In this document: piece by piece, positions 22,645-33,854 of the stretch
Layout: each line of letters begins with the position of its first letter
Position numbering within the stretch: position 1 is the first letter of the stretch
NCBI RefSeq assembly: GCF_900111015.1
Contig: NZ_FOFS01000004.1
Coordinates: 186,001-250,000 of the forward strand
DNA length: 64,000 nt
Origin: Solimonas aquatica
GTDB taxonomy: Bacteria; Pseudomonadota; Gammaproteobacteria; Nevskiales; Nevskiaceae
Direction: 5' to 3'
The notes under the pieces: model-generated
Told to the model about the DNA's origin: nothing
Database searches by the model: none
The model's input: only the letters and a program-made list of their open reading frames with translations
Program-made: the position numbers and the translations under genes

Positions 22645-24837
22645 ATGGACCATTCAACTGATACGTGCAAGAACTGCACGACCGAATCTTCGCAAGAAGT
22701 TGTGCCGGGCAACGCAACGGTGTTTCGCATCCCGACCATGGACTGCGCCTCGGAGGAGGCTGAGATACGGCGCGCACTTGAGTCGATTTCGGGCATTCAA
22801 GCGCTGCGGTTTCAACTTGGCACCCGCACGCTGGCCATGACGGCGCCTGAATCGGTTATCGCCGAAGCGCTGGCGGCGATCCGGCGCGCAGGTTTTGAAC
22901 CGCAGCCTGTCGCGCCGCCGGGAAGCAGCACTGATTCCGGTCGCGATTCTCGCGATGCAGAAGCGGCGCCTGGCGGGCTCCCACGCCTCGTCGTCGCCTT
23001 GCTGCTCGCCACCGTGGCAGAGGGCCTTGCCTTCTTCCTGGGTGGCGACAGCGTGGTGGGAAAAGGGGTCGAGATGGCATTGGCTGCCGCAGCGATCTGG
23101 CTCGCCGGTCTGGACACCTACAAGAAAGGATTCAGCTCGCTGCTTCGAGGGCGCCTGAACATCAACGCATTGATGAGCGTCGCCGTGACCGGCGCCTTCG
23201 CGATTGGTCAGTGGCCGGAGGCGGCAATGGTGATGGCGCTCTACGCCATCGCTGAGTTAATCGAGGCTCGCTCGCTCGATCGCGCTCGCAACGCTATCCA
23301 AAGCCTGATGGCGCTGGCGCCCGAGCAGGCCGAGATACGCCAGCCGGACGGTAGCTGGAAAGCCGTACCGGCGGCCGAAGTCCCTCTTGATGCCATCGTC
23401 CGCATCCGACCCGGTGAGCGCGTTGCGCTTGATGGCGTGGTCACCGCCGGCATGAGCGCGATCGATCAGGCACCAGTGACCGGCGAAAGCATTCCCGTCG
23501 ACAAGACCATCGGTGATGCCGTCTTCGCTGGCACGATTAACCAGACCGCCGAACTCGAATTCCGCGTGACGGCCGCAGCCAGCAACACGACGCTGGCACG
23601 CATCATCCACGCTGTCGAGCAGGCGCAAGGCTCACGTGCGCCAACGCAACGCTTCGTCGATCGCTTCGCCGCGATCTACACCCCAGCCGTATTCGTCTTG
23701 GCGCTCGCCGTTGCACTGGCCATGCCCTTCCTGATGGGCTGGAGCTGGATGCAGGCGCTCTACAAGGCGCTGGTGCTGCTGGTCATTGCGTGTCCCTGCG
23801 CGTTAGTGATTTCCACGCCGGTCACGGTCGTCAGCGCACTGGCGCGCGCGGCACGCAGCGGCATTCTGATCAAGGGCGGCACCTATCTGGAGGAAGCACG
23901 CAAGCTCAAGGCGATTGCACTCGATAAAACCGGCACCATTACCGAGGGCAAGCCGAAGCTGGTGGAGTTTGCAGGCTTCAGCAAGGCGGATGAGGCATCA
24001 CGCCTGATGCTGGCGGCGAGCTTGGCCGCACGTTCCGATCATCCGGTATCGAAGGCAATCGCCGAAGGGCTCCAGATGAAGCCGGGTTCCGTACGTGATT
24101 TCACCGCGCTTGCCGGACGTGGCGTACAGGGCAACATAGACGGGGCAAGCTACGTTCTCGGCAATCATCGCTTGATCGAAGAACGCGGACTCTGCAGTCC
24201 GGAACTCGAAGCGCAGCTTGAAGCACACGAGAACCAAGGACGCACGGTTACGTTGCTGGCATCGGAGTCTCAAGTGCTCGCGCTTTTCGCCGTTGCCGAT
24301 ACGATCAAGGAAAGTTCACGCGCGGCCATCTCTGAGCTAAAAGAGCTGGGCATCACGCCGGTGATGCTGACCGGTGACAATCCGGCAACGGCGCGCACGA
24401 TTGCAGAAGCCGCCGGCATCGCCGATGCGCGTGGGAATCTGCTCCCCGAAGATAAGCTCAGCGCTATCGAAGCGCTCCAACAACGCTACGGCGCAACGGC
24501 CATGACCGGCGACGGGATCAACGACGCTCCAGCCTTGGCCAAGGCCGATATCGGCATCGCGATGGGCGCCGCCGGCACCGATACGGCGATGGAAGCTGCC
24601 GACGTCGTCATCATGAACGACGATCTGCGGCGCATCCCGGAGGCGGTTCGTCTTTCGCGCAAAACCCATTCCGTGCTCTGGCAGAACATCAGCCTCGCAC
24701 TGGGCATCAAGACGGTATTTCTGCTGATGGCGATTTTCGGCAGCGCGACGATGTGGATGGCGGTGTTTGCCGACATGGGTGCGAGCCTGCTGGTAGTCGC
24801 CAATGGGCTGCGCCTGCTTCGCCAAGAGCGTTCCTGA
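22645..24837 (+). CDS. cadA: CadA/ZntA-type P1B heavy-metal-exporting ATPase
   Basis: The 730-residue product has an N-terminal HMA domain with MDCASEE in place of the usual CxxC pair, the P1B transmembrane motif CPCALVISTPV, phosphorylation site DKTGT, HP motif (SDHPVS) and hinge [18 protein letters not shown] with this context points to Zn(II)/Cd(II)/Pb(II) export from the cytoplasm. The frame stays open upstream from 22,477, but ATG 22,645 gives the normal N-terminus. It complements CzcCBA: the ATPase moves metal to the periplasm and the RND pump removes it from the cell. Confidence 0.92.
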   Translation: MDHSTDTCKNCTTESSQEVVPGNATVFRIPTMDCASEEAEIRRALESISGIQALRFQLGTRTLAMTAPESVIAEALAAIRRAGFEPQPVAPPGSSTDSGRDSRDAEAAPGGLPRLVVALLLATVAEGLAFFLGGDSVVGKGVEMALAAAAIWLAGLDTYKKGFSSLLRGRLNINALMSVAVTGAFAIGQWPEAAMVMALYAIAELIEARSLDRARNAIQSLMALAPEQAEIRQPDGSWKAVPAAEVPLDAIVRIRPGERVALDGVVTAGMSAIDQAPVTGESIPVDKTIGDAVFAGTINQTAELEFRVTAAASNTTLARIIHAVEQAQGSRAPTQRFVDRFAAIYTPAVFVLALAVALAMPFLMGWSWMQALYKALVLLVIACPCALVISTPVTVVSALARAARSGILIKGGTYLEEARKLKAIALDKTGTITEGKPKLVEFAGFSKADEASRLMLAASLAARSDHPVSKAIAEGLQMKPGSVRDFTALAGRGVQGNIDGASYVLGNHRLIEERGLCSPELEAQLEAHENQGRTVTLLASESQVLALFAVADTIKESSRAAISELKELGITPVMLTGDNPATARTIAEAAGIADARGNLLPEDKLSAIEALQQRYGATAMTGDGINDAPALAKADIGIAMGAAGTDTAMEAADVVIMNDDLRRIPEAVRLSRKTHSVLWQNISLALGIKTVFLLMAIFGSATMWMAVFADMGASLLVVANGLRLLRQERS

Positions 24838-24868
24838 TGGGCAACATTGCGTTCAAGCCGAAGCAATC

Positions 24869-25402
24869 GTGAGCCGACGTTCCGATCGACGTGCGTCAAA
24901 GCCTCGCCGGGATCAGCAGGCCGAGCACAATCGTACTCAACGGCAATTGGTCCTCCGGCTGAAGCTGATCTGTGCATTCGCATTGATGACCGCCATGATC
25001 GCCGGTGTTGCATTGCAATGGGATCGAATTTTCCCAGTGCCGGCAGAACGCCAGATCGCCGTCTACCGGACCCACGACTGTGCCTGCGTTGGCCGGTGGA
25101 TTCGGCAATTAGAGGAAGCCGGCTTTGTCGTCGAGCAATTCGAACCGGAGACGCTGCATCCGATACGCCGGTCCCTGCATACCCCGGAGCAGTTCACTGG
25201 ATGCCATGTCGGAAAGTATTTGGCCTATTTCATAGAGGGCCATGTTTCCGCAAGCATGTTGCAGCGTCTAGCCTCTCAAAGGCCGGCAGCGGTAGGTGTC
25301 GCCCTCGAAGCCGACGTCACCCGCCATGCCTCCGGTTCTCAGGACGAGGAAAACTCCGCAGTGCTGCTGCTCCGGGACAGCGGAGATTCAAGACGTTGGT
25401 GA
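24869..25402 (+). CDS. DUF411 membrane-anchored metal-associated protein
   Basis: From GTG 24,869 the protein has 177 residues: a basic cytoplasmic N-terminus, one membrane anchor (LKLICAFALMTAMIAGVAL), and a DUF411 domain with YRTHDCACVGRWIRQLEEAGF and FTGCHVGKYLAYFIEGHV. The domain's first cysteine motif is CAC rather than the CxCC of the second DUF411 protein at 35,715. DUF411 proteins occur with copper and other metal-resistance genes; no activity is known. The start codon is uncertain because no clear ribosome site is visible. It is the last gene of the czc-cad operon. Confidence 0.75.
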   Translation: MSRRSDRRASKPRRDQQAEHNRTQRQLVLRLKLICAFALMTAMIAGVALQWDRIFPVPAERQIAVYRTHDCACVGRWIRQLEEAGFVVEQFEPETLHPIRRSLHTPEQFTGCHVGKYLAYFIEGHVSASMLQRLASQRPAAVGVALEADVTRHASGSQDEENSAVLLLRDSGDSRRW

Positions 25403-25488
25403 GCGCTGAAGATGCGCGGTCTTTTGTCCACTCAAAGACTGCACACACGCTCACCGATGTGTCCGCGCTGACATTGCTCGATCGGCCG

Positions 25489-27393
25489 TCATGCGAGTTT
25501 TTTGCGGCCTGCGTTACGGTTGTATAGAAAGCCAGCGCCAAGGATGGCAAGGCAGGCAGCCTGCGCCAATACGCCTTGCAGCGTCGGATACACGCCCAGA
25601 AGCTCCAGCCGCGGCAGGTTCAGTAACCGCGATGACAATATATTGGCTTCCTGCAGCGCCGCGATGCCCTTACCGGTCAACACGACGGCCAGGACTGCCA
25701 TCAGAACAGCGCTGATGGAGAAGAACAGACCGATCGGCAAGCGCTTGGAGGCGCGCAGTAGCAACCAAGTAAACGCGGCAAGCGCCAGAACTGCGGCACC
25801 GGCGCCAGACAGCACCGCTTGATGATTGCCCTGCGTCCAAAGTGCGACATAGAACAGAATGGTCTCGAAGACCTCCCGGTAAACCACCACGAAAGCCAGT
25901 GTGAACAAAACCCAGCCGGAGCGACGAGATAGCGCCGCACTGACCTTTTCCTTGATGTACTGCTGCCAAGCGCCGGCTTGGCTCTTGCCATGCATCCAGA
26001 TACCGACAAACAGCAGCACCGTAGCGGCGAATAATGCGGCCGTGCCCTCGGTCAGTTCTCGACTGGCACCACTGATGGCAACAAGATAAGTCGCAACTGC
26101 CCAAGTGGCCACGCCGCCAGCCAGTGCGACCAGCGTGCCGGCGTGGACATACGGCAGCGCTTCCGTGCGCTGGGCTTTGCGCAGGAACGCGATCATAGCT
26201 ACAACGATCAGCAGGGCCTCCAGCCCCTCACGCAGGAGGATGGTGAACGCACCGGCGAACGACGAGGCAGCACCCGATTGCGTCCCCAAGGCAGTTTCAG
26301 CTGCGTCCAGAGACCGCTGCAGCGTCTCGATCTGGATCGCCATGTCATCGGCGCTGACACCCGCGCCAATTTTTGATCGCAAGGCTGTCATTTCACCTTC
26401 GATCTTCCGTAGCAAGCCAGCGTCACGCGCGGAGAGCTGCGGCTCGACCGGCTCGAAACCATCGAGATAGGCCGACACGGCCAAGCGCGAGGCCTCCGCA
26501 GTGTCACCCTCGCGGTAGGCAAGCAAAGATGCAGCCAAGCGCTCGTGTGCCAGCCGCAGCACCCCACTATCGGAGAGCACGACTGCTTCCGGATGCCGAC
26601 GCAGATAGGCTGTCAACGCACCAGCGCGCTCGGCCCCAATCGTGCTGGCCAGCGCAGCTGGCGTCAGCGTCGTCAGGGCGTCCATGTCAGGGAGCAGTCT
26701 CCGTAGTGCGGCATCGCCGTTCCAGAGCGCCTTGCCTGCGTCTGTCGCCGGATAGGCGAACTGACCAGCGGTGAACACCAGCGCCCAGCGATCGGCATCT
26801 GTGAGCTGCGCGAAGCTGGGCATGGCCGTTCCGTCCAGCCCCTGCGTGACGACCTGATAGAGGGCAAAAAGGCTGCGCTCGCGAGCGCGGGTGGCGTCGC
26901 TGAAAGCCACCGGTCTGGGTTCGAGCTGCGTGGCCAGAGGACCATCGCCGTGGCCGCTGGCACCATGGCAGCCGGCGCAGTGCTCGGCATACAGCTGCCG
27001 CCCGAGAGCCAGATCTGGCGGCTGTTTCGGTGACAACGAGATCGGATATGCCGCCAACAGCTGCCCGGCCAGATCGCGTGCCAGCGTGGCAACCCGGTCG
27101 GCATCGTCACGCTTAGCGATAGCGTTCCGGAGCTGCGTGGCGCCTGACAGCAGCGCATTGCGACCAGCGCCGGCCGGCAGGGCTTCAATGTTGCGTTGAA
27201 TCGTCGCCGCGAAGTCCGTCATCTCGGCGTACTCCTCGGCACGCGTCACAACACCAGCAGCGACAGCGCCGCGGTAGTCCACGGACACGTAATCAAGCAA
27301 GCGCCAGGTCGTCTTCACATCGACATCATCAGCCGCTGCTGCGGCCAGTGGCCACAGCAGCGCGAGCACTACATAGCGAAGCATCAAGGTCAC
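25489..27393 (-). CDS. Cytochrome c-FTR1 iron-permease fusion
   Basis: This 634-residue protein has a signal peptide and a helical segment, then a cytochrome c domain with CAGCH (HCAGCHGASGHGDGPLA) and a distal TAMPSF methionine. A helical linker leads to an FTR1/EfeU permease domain with two glutamate motifs, LLREGLEALLI and VYREVFETILF, in about seven membrane helices. In FTR1 the REGLE glutamates carry ferric iron after oxidation of Fe(II) by a partner; here the heme domain may serve as built-in redox partner. It has its own CadR-type promoter 150 bp upstream, suggesting metal-induced uptake of iron or another cation. Function in metal resistance is inferred. Confidence 0.85.
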   Translation of the reverse strand: MTLMLRYVVLALLWPLAAAAADDVDVKTTWRLLDYVSVDYRGAVAAGVVTRAEEYAEMTDFAATIQRNIEALPAGAGRNALLSGATQLRNAIAKRDDADRVATLARDLAGQLLAAYPISLSPKQPPDLALGRQLYAEHCAGCHGASGHGDGPLATQLEPRPVAFSDATRARERSLFALYQVVTQGLDGTAMPSFAQLTDADRWALVFTAGQFAYPATDAGKALWNGDAALRRLLPDMDALTTLTPAALASTIGAERAGALTAYLRRHPEAVVLSDSGVLRLAHERLAASLLAYREGDTAEASRLAVSAYLDGFEPVEPQLSARDAGLLRKIEGEMTALRSKIGAGVSADDMAIQIETLQRSLDAAETALGTQSGAASSFAGAFTILLREGLEALLIVVAMIAFLRKAQRTEALPYVHAGTLVALAGGVATWAVATYLVAISGASRELTEGTAALFAATVLLFVGIWMHGKSQAGAWQQYIKEKVSAALSRRSGWVLFTLAFVVVYREVFETILFYVALWTQGNHQAVLSGAGAAVLALAAFTWLLLRASKRLPIGLFFSISAVLMAVLAVVLTGKGIAALQEANILSSRLLNLPRLELLGVYPTLQGVLAQAACLAILGAGFLYNRNAGRKKLA

Positions 27394-27540
27394 GGAGAGT
27401 CCTTACGGGGAACGGCTGACGTCGTTGGCTGCACGCGCTTCTTCAAGTAATTCATTGCCGTCACGCGGTAATGCGATCCGTGAGGCTCCAGACTGCATCG
27501 GAGCAACAAGTAAACGCGGTGACATGCCGGGCTTGATCTG

Positions 27541-27571
27541 ATTGAACACCCTATAGCGACTTCAAGGTCAA
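27541..27571 (-). promoter_or_regulatory. Second CadR-type promoter, upstream of the cytochrome c-FTR1 gene
   Basis: On the minus strand -35 TTGACC (27,571-27,566) and -10 TTCAAT (27,546-27,541) are 19 bp apart, with a dyad whose arms read ACCTTG and TAGGGT in the spacer. It differs from the cadR-czc site at only 5 of 31 positions. The only gene downstream on this strand is the FTR1 fusion, 148 bp away. Confidence 0.78.
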
Positions 27572-27640
27572 GTGCTTCCGGTCGACGGCTATGCTCCCGC
27601 TGCGCGATGACCGGCATGTTCGAAGCACGCGGTAGGGCGG

Positions 27641-30600
27641 TCATGGTGCAGCTCGAAACATGCGGCGGTGAATCAATAGGTAAGCCGCCGGAATCACGAA
27701 CATCGACAGTAGCGGCGCCGTAATCATGCCGCCAACCATGGGCGCAGCGATCCGCTGCATGACCTCGCTGCCAGTGCCGGCGCCGATGAACAAGGGCACG
27801 AGGCCAGCGATGATGACGGCAACCGTCATCGCCTTCGGACGTACGCGCAACACGGCACCTTCGACCAGCGCTTCGCGAAGATCGGCCTCTGACTGCATAT
27901 GCCCTTTTTCACGACGCTCGCGGATGGCGTTATCGAGATAGATCAGCATCACCACGCCGAACTCCGCCGCCACGCCAGACAAGGCAATGAAGCCGACGCC
28001 AGAGGCCACCGACAAGTGATGGCCCAGCACATAGATCAGCCAAAATCCGCCGATCAGTGCGAACGGCAGGGTCGTCATAATCAGCGCTGCGGAAAGGATG
28101 CTGCGGAACGTGAGATACAGCAGCAGGAAAATGATGGCGAGCGTGAACGGCACGACGATCTTCAATCGCTGGGTCGCACGCTCCAGATATTCGAACTGTC
28201 CCGACCACGAGACCGAATAGCCCGGCGGCAGCTTCACTTGCGCAGCGACCGCCTGCTTGGCATCAGCCACGTAGCCACCCAGGTCGCGACCGCGGATATC
28301 GACGTAAATCCAGCCGTTGGGGCGCGCGTTCTCCGATTTGATCATTGGCGGCCCGTCGGTGATCGCAATGCTGGCAATGCTGCCGAGCGTCAGGGTTTCG
28401 CCACGTGCCGTCACGATCGGTAGATCACGCAGCTTCTGCAGCGAATCACGCAGTTCGCGGGGATAGCGCAGATTGATCGGAAAACGCTGCAGGCCCTCGA
28501 CAGTCTCACCGATGTTCTCACCGCCGATCGCAAGACTGACGACGCGCTGGACCTCGGCAATGCTCAGGCCGTGACGTGCGGCAGCGATGCGATCGGGTAC
28601 GACTTCAATGTAGCGCCCGCCCGAAACGCGCTCTGAGAAGGCCGACACTGTGCCTGGAACCCGTTTGACGACCGCTTCGATCTCGTTGCCGATGCGCTGG
28701 ATCACATTCAGGTCCGGCCCCGCGATCTTGATGCCGACCGGAGACTTGATGCCGGTTGCGAGCATGTCGATGCGATTGCGGATTGGCTGTACCCAAACGT
28801 TGCCCATGCCCGGAATCTTCAGTGCGGCATCCATGTCGGCGATCAGCCGCTCGGTGGTCATGCCATCGCGCCACTGCGACTTCGGCTTCAGGCGCACGGT
28901 GGTTTCGACCATCTCCAGCGGAGCCGGATCGGTCGCAGACTCGGCGCGACCGATCTTGCCGAACACACGCTCGACTTCAGGAAATGTCTTGAGGATACGA
29001 TCGGTCTGCTGCAGCACTTCCGCCGCTTTTCCGACCGCGAGGCCCGGCAGGGCGGTCGGCATGTACAGCAGATCGCCCTCGTCGAGCGGCGGCATGAATT
29101 CGCTGCCGAGGCGCATCGCCGGCCACGCGGTCGCCAGTGCCATAGCAACGGCCAGCGCCAAGGTCGCCTTAGGAAAGGTCAGAACCTTGTCGATCAGCGG
29201 ACGATAGAGCGCGATCAGCATGCGGTTCAGCGGATTTACCGTCTCATCGACGATCCGCCCGCGAATGAACGCCACCATCAGCACCGGAATCAGAGTCACA
29301 GACAGACCCGCCGCCGCGGCCATGGCGTAGGTCTTGGTATAGGCCAGCGGCGCGAACAATCGCCCTTCCTGTGCCTCCAGCGTGAACACCGGCACGAAGC
29401 TCAGCGTGATGATCAGTAACGAGAAGAAAAGCGCCGGCCCGACCTCCGCTGCAGCCTCGGCCATCAGCCGTAGTCGCGTAGTGCCTTTCGGATCAGAACC
29501 AGCATTCGTATGTCGGTACGCTTCGAGCTTCTTGTGCGCATTCTCGATCATCACGACAGCGGCATCGACCATCGCGCCGATCGCGATCGCGATGCCGCCG
29601 AGCGACATGATGTTGGCGTTGATGCCCTGCGTGTGCATGACGATGAAGGCTGACAGGATGCCGATCGGCAGCGTGATGATCGCCACCAGCGCCGAACGCA
29701 GATGCCAGAGGAACAGTGCGCAGACGACTGCGACGACCAAAAACTCTTCGAGCAACTTATGCGAGAGGTTGTCGACGGCTCGATCGATCAGCGCCGAACG
29801 GTCATAGGTCTCGACGATCTCGACACCTTCCGGCAGGCTGGCCTTGAGAATGGCGAGCTTCGTTTTCACCGCATCGATGGTCGAACGCGCGTTGGCGCCC
29901 GAGCGCAGCACGATGACCCCGCCGACCACTTCGCCTTCACCATCCAGTTCGGCAATCCCTCGTCGGGTCTCCGGACCGATCTGCACCGTGGCGACATCGC
30001 GCAGCAGGATCGGTGTGCCGTTGTCGCCGAGACCAACCGGAGTCACGCGAAAATCGTCGAGCGATTTCAGGTAGCCGCGGGCGCGCACCATGTACTCCGC
30101 TTCTGCGAGTTCCAGCACGGAGCCGCCCGCTTCACCATTCGCTGCCTGTACGGCAGCCATGACTGTATCGAGACTCAGGCGATAGGCGCGCAGCCGATCT
30201 GGGTCGAGCACGATCTGGTACTGTCGATTGAAGCCGCCGACCGTCGCCACCTCGGCGACGTTCTCGACGGTCTTCAACTCGTACTTGAGAAACCAGTCTT
30301 GTAGCGCACGCAGCTGCGCGATATCCGTCTTCCCTGTTCGATCGACAAGCGCGTATTCATAAATCCAGCCGACCCCGGTCGCGTCTGGTCCCAGCGCCGA
30401 TCGCGCCGGCGCCGGCAGTCGGCCCTGCACCTGAGACAGGTATTCCAGAACGCGCGAGCGAGCCCAGTACAGATCGACGTTGTCGTCGAAGAGCACATAG
30501 ACGAACGATTCACCGAACAGCGAGTAGCCGCGCACCGTCTTCGCGTGGGGCACGGACAGCAGCGTCGTGGTGAGCGGATACGTCACTTGATCCTCGACGA

Positions 30601-30778
30601 CTTGCGGCGCCTGCCCCGGATAGACAGTGCGCACGATGACCTGCGTATCCGAAAGGTCCGGCAATGCATCGAGCGGCGTGCGACTGAGTGAATACAGACC
30701 AGCCGCCGTCAGCAGGACAGCACCGAGCAGCACGAGAAAGCGGTTATGGACGGACCAGTGAATGAGTCGTGCGATCAC
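27641..30778 (-). CDS. cusA: CusA-type copper/silver RND efflux pump
   Basis: This 1045-residue RND protein has N-terminus [23 protein letters not shown] and the TM4 motif [26 protein letters not shown], typical of the CusA/SilA monovalent-cation subfamily. The periplasmic domain is methionine-bearing as expected for Cu(I) relay. It overlaps cusB by 4 bases (ATGA). It exports Cu(I)/Ag(I) from periplasm and cytosol with CusB and CusC. Confidence 0.92.
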   Translation of the reverse strand: MIARLIHWSVHNRFLVLLGAVLLTAAGLYSLSRTPLDALPDLSDTQVIVRTVYPGQAPQVVEDQVTYPLTTTLLSVPHAKTVRGYSLFGESFVYVLFDDNVDLYWARSRVLEYLSQVQGRLPAPARSALGPDATGVGWIYEYALVDRTGKTDIAQLRALQDWFLKYELKTVENVAEVATVGGFNRQYQIVLDPDRLRAYRLSLDTVMAAVQAANGEAGGSVLELAEAEYMVRARGYLKSLDDFRVTPVGLGDNGTPILLRDVATVQIGPETRRGIAELDGEGEVVGGVIVLRSGANARSTIDAVKTKLAILKASLPEGVEIVETYDRSALIDRAVDNLSHKLLEEFLVVAVVCALFLWHLRSALVAIITLPIGILSAFIVMHTQGINANIMSLGGIAIAIGAMVDAAVVMIENAHKKLEAYRHTNAGSDPKGTTRLRLMAEAAAEVGPALFFSLLIITLSFVPVFTLEAQEGRLFAPLAYTKTYAMAAAAGLSVTLIPVLMVAFIRGRIVDETVNPLNRMLIALYRPLIDKVLTFPKATLALAVAMALATAWPAMRLGSEFMPPLDEGDLLYMPTALPGLAVGKAAEVLQQTDRILKTFPEVERVFGKIGRAESATDPAPLEMVETTVRLKPKSQWRDGMTTERLIADMDAALKIPGMGNVWVQPIRNRIDMLATGIKSPVGIKIAGPDLNVIQRIGNEIEAVVKRVPGTVSAFSERVSGGRYIEVVPDRIAAARHGLSIAEVQRVVSLAIGGENIGETVEGLQRFPINLRYPRELRDSLQKLRDLPIVTARGETLTLGSIASIAITDGPPMIKSENARPNGWIYVDIRGRDLGGYVADAKQAVAAQVKLPPGYSVSWSGQFEYLERATQRLKIVVPFTLAIIFLLLYLTFRSILSAALIMTTLPFALIGGFWLIYVLGHHLSVASGVGFIALSGVAAEFGVVMLIYLDNAIRERREKGHMQSEADLREALVEGAVLRVRPKAMTVAVIIAGLVPLFIGAGTGSEVMQRIAAPMVGGMITAPLLSMFVIPAAYLLIHRRMFRAAP

Positions 30779-32169
30779 GGTGCAGGCTCCACATTCGCTG
30801 TCGAACTGGCACCCATGCGGTTGTAGGCACCGAGCAAGCTGGCTTCCGAGTCAATCAGGAACTGGCCGGAAACCACGACATGATCACCATCAGCGAGTCC
30901 CGCGAGCACTTCGATCTGGTTGCCGCGCTCGGCGCCCAACTGCACTGCGACGGGCCGATAACGCCCAGCATCCTCGGCAAGGAGGACTACATTGCGAGTG
31001 CCGGTGCGAATGACTGCTTCGCTGGGGACAAGCAACACATCGCTCCGACCTGAACCCGCGACACTCACATCGGCATACATGCCGGGTTTGAGCGCACCAT
31101 CAGCGTTGTCGAAGCCCAGTCGCGCACGCAGCGTGCGTGTCGAGACATCGAGTGTTGGATAGATGTAGTCGACCGTTCCCGAGAAGTGGCGATCCGGAAG
31201 GCCGCGCAGACGGGCTTCGACACGGCTGCCAAGCTTGATCGCTGCAGCTTGCGTCTCGGGAATCTGTACAACGATCCAGACGCGCGACAGATCAGCGAGT
31301 TTCATCAGCGGTGTACCGGGCGCGAGTTGCGCGCCTTCACGCACCATCAGTTCAGTGACGACGCCGGCGCTCGGGGCGATGATGGCAACGCGCTGCGACG
31401 TGTTGCCGCTTCCCGAGCCCGGAACGCCTAGTAGCTTAAGACGGGTCATCGCACCATCAATTAGCGCGGTGTCTCCGCTTTGACGCGCCAGCTGCAGCTC
31501 CTTCTGCGCAGTCAGAATCTCCGGCGCATAGAGTGCTGCAAGTCGCTGACCGCGATGCACCGTTTCCCCGACAGCACGCACATCGAGCGCCTCGACCCAG
31601 CCGGCCGCGCGTGCTTCGACGGCAACGATCCGCGTCTCGTCGATCTCGACACTGCCTACTGCGCTAAAGCCTTGTCCGGTTGCGTTGCGCGTCACGGTGG
31701 CGGTGCGCATGCCGAGGTTCTGCGCCATGCGCGGGTCGATCGAAACCACGACGCCGGTACTGCGCTCTGGTGAAGCGTCTGCGTACTTCGGGATCAAGTC
31801 CATGTTCATCGGTGATTTGCCCGGACCCTTGAAGTGCTGATCCGGCATCATCGGGTCGTACCAGTACAGGATGCGACGCTCCTGTGAAGCGGGCGCTGCC
31901 GGCGCATCCACGCGCTCGACCAGCTTCATGCCGCAGATAGGACAATTGCCGGGCTTGTCCTGACGGACCTGCGGATGCATCGGGCAGGTGTAATATGGCT
32001 TGCCCTGCGCATCGGTCATCCGGACAAGCGCATGCGGCTGGGCATGACCATCGCTCGACGGCTTCATCGAGGTATCCGGTGCAGAGCCGGTCATGCGATG
32101 CTGGGTCATCCAGGCGCCGGCTCCGGCGCTGAACAGCGCGACGGCTGTGATCACGAGAATGTTCTTCAC
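30775..32169 (-). CDS. cusB: CusB-type membrane-fusion protein with N-terminal heavy-metal-binding domain
   Basis: This 464-residue protein has a signal anchor, then a small metal-binding domain [26 protein letters not shown] (the CPMHP...CPICGM class), a [25 protein letters not shown] copper-binding stretch, lipoyl halves and a barrel. The methionines in MNMDL correspond to those that hand Cu(I) to CusA. It overlaps both neighbours by 4 bases. Confidence 0.92.
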   Translation of the reverse strand: MKNILVITAVALFSAGAGAWMTQHRMTGSAPDTSMKPSSDGHAQPHALVRMTDAQGKPYYTCPMHPQVRQDKPGNCPICGMKLVERVDAPAAPASQERRILYWYDPMMPDQHFKGPGKSPMNMDLIPKYADASPERSTGVVVSIDPRMAQNLGMRTATVTRNATGQGFSAVGSVEIDETRIVAVEARAAGWVEALDVRAVGETVHRGQRLAALYAPEILTAQKELQLARQSGDTALIDGAMTRLKLLGVPGSGSGNTSQRVAIIAPSAGVVTELMVREGAQLAPGTPLMKLADLSRVWIVVQIPETQAAAIKLGSRVEARLRGLPDRHFSGTVDYIYPTLDVSTRTLRARLGFDNADGALKPGMYADVSVAGSGRSDVLLVPSEAVIRTGTRNVVLLAEDAGRYRPVAVQLGAERGNQIEVLAGLADGDHVVVSGQFLIDSEASLLGAYNRMGASSTANVEPAP

Positions 32170-33425
32170 GGTGAGTCTCCGGCGAAATACTGCAAGGCCA
32201 CCCGATAGCGAGCGGCCGCGGTCATGAGTTCGAGGCGTTTCATCCCGTTGTCCAAGGCCATGCGTCGCGCATCGATGACCGCAGCGAGCGTGCCTTGACC
32301 AACCTGCCAGGAGGCCAAAGCCGCATTGATGCGCTGCTGGCTCTGCGGCAGAATTTCACGATCGAACTGCTCGATACGTGTCTGCAGGCGCTGCCAGCCA
32401 AGCCAGTTGAGCCGCAAGTCAGCCTCCTCCTGTCGGAACATGTCCTCACGCGACTGCTCGGCTTGGGTTTGTTCCGCAAGCTTGGCTCCGAGATTTCGGT
32501 CCTGCCGATTGCTCGTGAACACCGGCAGATCGATCGCAACATTGACGCTGACGTAATCGGAGAAGTCCGGCCGGTAGCCGTAGGCAAGGCCCGCACGCCA
32601 GTCCGGCTTATAAGCCTGCCGGGCCAGTGCCACCTCATCCTCGGCGATCGCCAGACGCTTCGCTTCTGTGTTGAGGTGCGGATGCGTGCGCAGCCGCGCC
32701 ACGGCATCCGGCAATGCCGGTGGCGGCGCCCATGCCGGAAGATCATCAGATAATGGCCGCTGCGCAGCGGCGGCACCGATCCACCGCGACAGTTTGCTGC
32801 GCGCAAGCTGACTCTCGTCTTCCAGCGCGGCAAGCTCGTCGTGCAACAGACCGGCTGTTATCCGAGCCGACAACACGTCGGTTTGTGTAGCGCGCGACGT
32901 GGTGTAGGCGATCTCGGTGGCTTTGGCCTGCAACTCGGCTTCACGCAACGAAGCGCGGGTCAGTTCCAGTGCGCGTTCCTGCCGCCACACGTCAATCCAC
33001 GCCAGCGCCGCATCGCGTTCGACAGCAAGGCGGCTTCCATACAGCATTTGCTCAGCCAGCTCGGCTTCATGCTCGCCGCGCTCACCCTGCAAGCGCCGCT
33101 TGCTGGCCAGCGGAAACTCTTGTTCGATGCCGACGTTGATCATTGTGAAGTCGTCGCGCCGCAGCGAGTAGCGATCAGGTCCGTCGATCGGCCAGGACGA
33201 CACTCCGCCGGTTAGCTTCGGATCGGGAAGCTGTGCAGCGGCGACGGCTGCGTCGCGCGCGGCTTTTATCGCTGCAACCTGCGCTTCGAGCATCGGTTGT
33301 TGAGTGATGGCCAGCATCTGCGCCGCAGGCAAATCCAGCACGAGGGCGGAATCGTCCGCATACGCGGTGCTCACGATGGTCAGTAGGGAAGCGAACCAGA
33401 ATCGCCTCGGATGTGAGTCCAACAT
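32166..33425 (-). CDS. cusC: CusC-type outer-membrane efflux protein
   Basis: From ATG 33,425 (ribosome site AGGGAGAG) the protein has 419 residues with a signal peptide ending STAYA. TolC-family repeats follow, with coiled-coil helices (LPDPKLTGGVSSW; YKPDWRAGLAYGYRPDFSDYVSVNVAIDLPVF; ASWQVGQGTLAAVIDARRMALDNGMKRLELMTAAARY). It forms the outer-membrane duct of the Cus pump. The open frame continues upstream to 33,584 but without signal-like sequence, so that start is rejected. It overlaps cusB by 4 bases. Confidence 0.88.
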   Translation of the reverse strand: MLDSHPRRFWFASLLTIVSTAYADDSALVLDLPAAQMLAITQQPMLEAQVAAIKAARDAAVAAAQLPDPKLTGGVSSWPIDGPDRYSLRRDDFTMINVGIEQEFPLASKRRLQGERGEHEAELAEQMLYGSRLAVERDAALAWIDVWRQERALELTRASLREAELQAKATEIAYTTSRATQTDVLSARITAGLLHDELAALEDESQLARSKLSRWIGAAAAQRPLSDDLPAWAPPPALPDAVARLRTHPHLNTEAKRLAIAEDEVALARQAYKPDWRAGLAYGYRPDFSDYVSVNVAIDLPVFTSNRQDRNLGAKLAEQTQAEQSREDMFRQEEADLRLNWLGWQRLQTRIEQFDREILPQSQQRINAALASWQVGQGTLAAVIDARRMALDNGMKRLELMTAAARYRVALQYFAGDSP

Positions 33426-33480
33426 GTGTCTCTCCCTGCGGTGCGCGGCGCGGCAAATGCCGCGCCGCGCAAGCCTTGCG

Positions 33481-33762
33481 TTAGCGGTAGACCGGTACGT
33501 TGCCACGCGGTCCGACCCAATGGTCGATGACATGGCTCGGCTTCGGGCAAGCCCCCTCATTGCCGACGACGACACCGCCACCACGTGGACCGAACCAAGC
33601 CGGTTTCACGATGGGCCCACAGGTTTTTTCAGAACTCGCCGGAACGCTGGCGAGCGGATGCCACAGTGGATCGCTGGGGCGTGCCTGGGCTTGAAAGGAC
33701 AGTGCACTGGAGACAAGCAAGAGCGTGCCGGCAAAGGCACGCGACAGACGGAAGCTGGACAT
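33481..33762 (-). CDS. Small exported protein of the cus operon, unknown
   Basis: From ATG 33,762 (ribosome site GAGGTG) this is a 93-residue protein with a signal peptide ending QAQA and a mature part of about 65 residues containing two cysteines (EKTCGP, EGACPKP) and Gly/Pro/Trp-rich strands (WFGPRGGGVVVG, VIDHWVGPRGNVPVY). The two GPRG elements form an internal repeat. I do not recognise the family. It lies between the Cys-rich protein and cusC, so it is expected to be co-induced by copper. Confidence 0.62.
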   Translation of the reverse strand: MSSFRLSRAFAGTLLLVSSALSFQAQARPSDPLWHPLASVPASSEKTCGPIVKPAWFGPRGGGVVVGNEGACPKPSHVIDHWVGPRGNVPVYR

Positions 33763-33854
33763 GGGACACCTCGTATTTCGACGGGAGTAGATGCGCTGGC
33801 GAAGTGCCAGACGAACCACAGGCGGGGCATGGCGCCCCGATCGAAACGCGGGTT

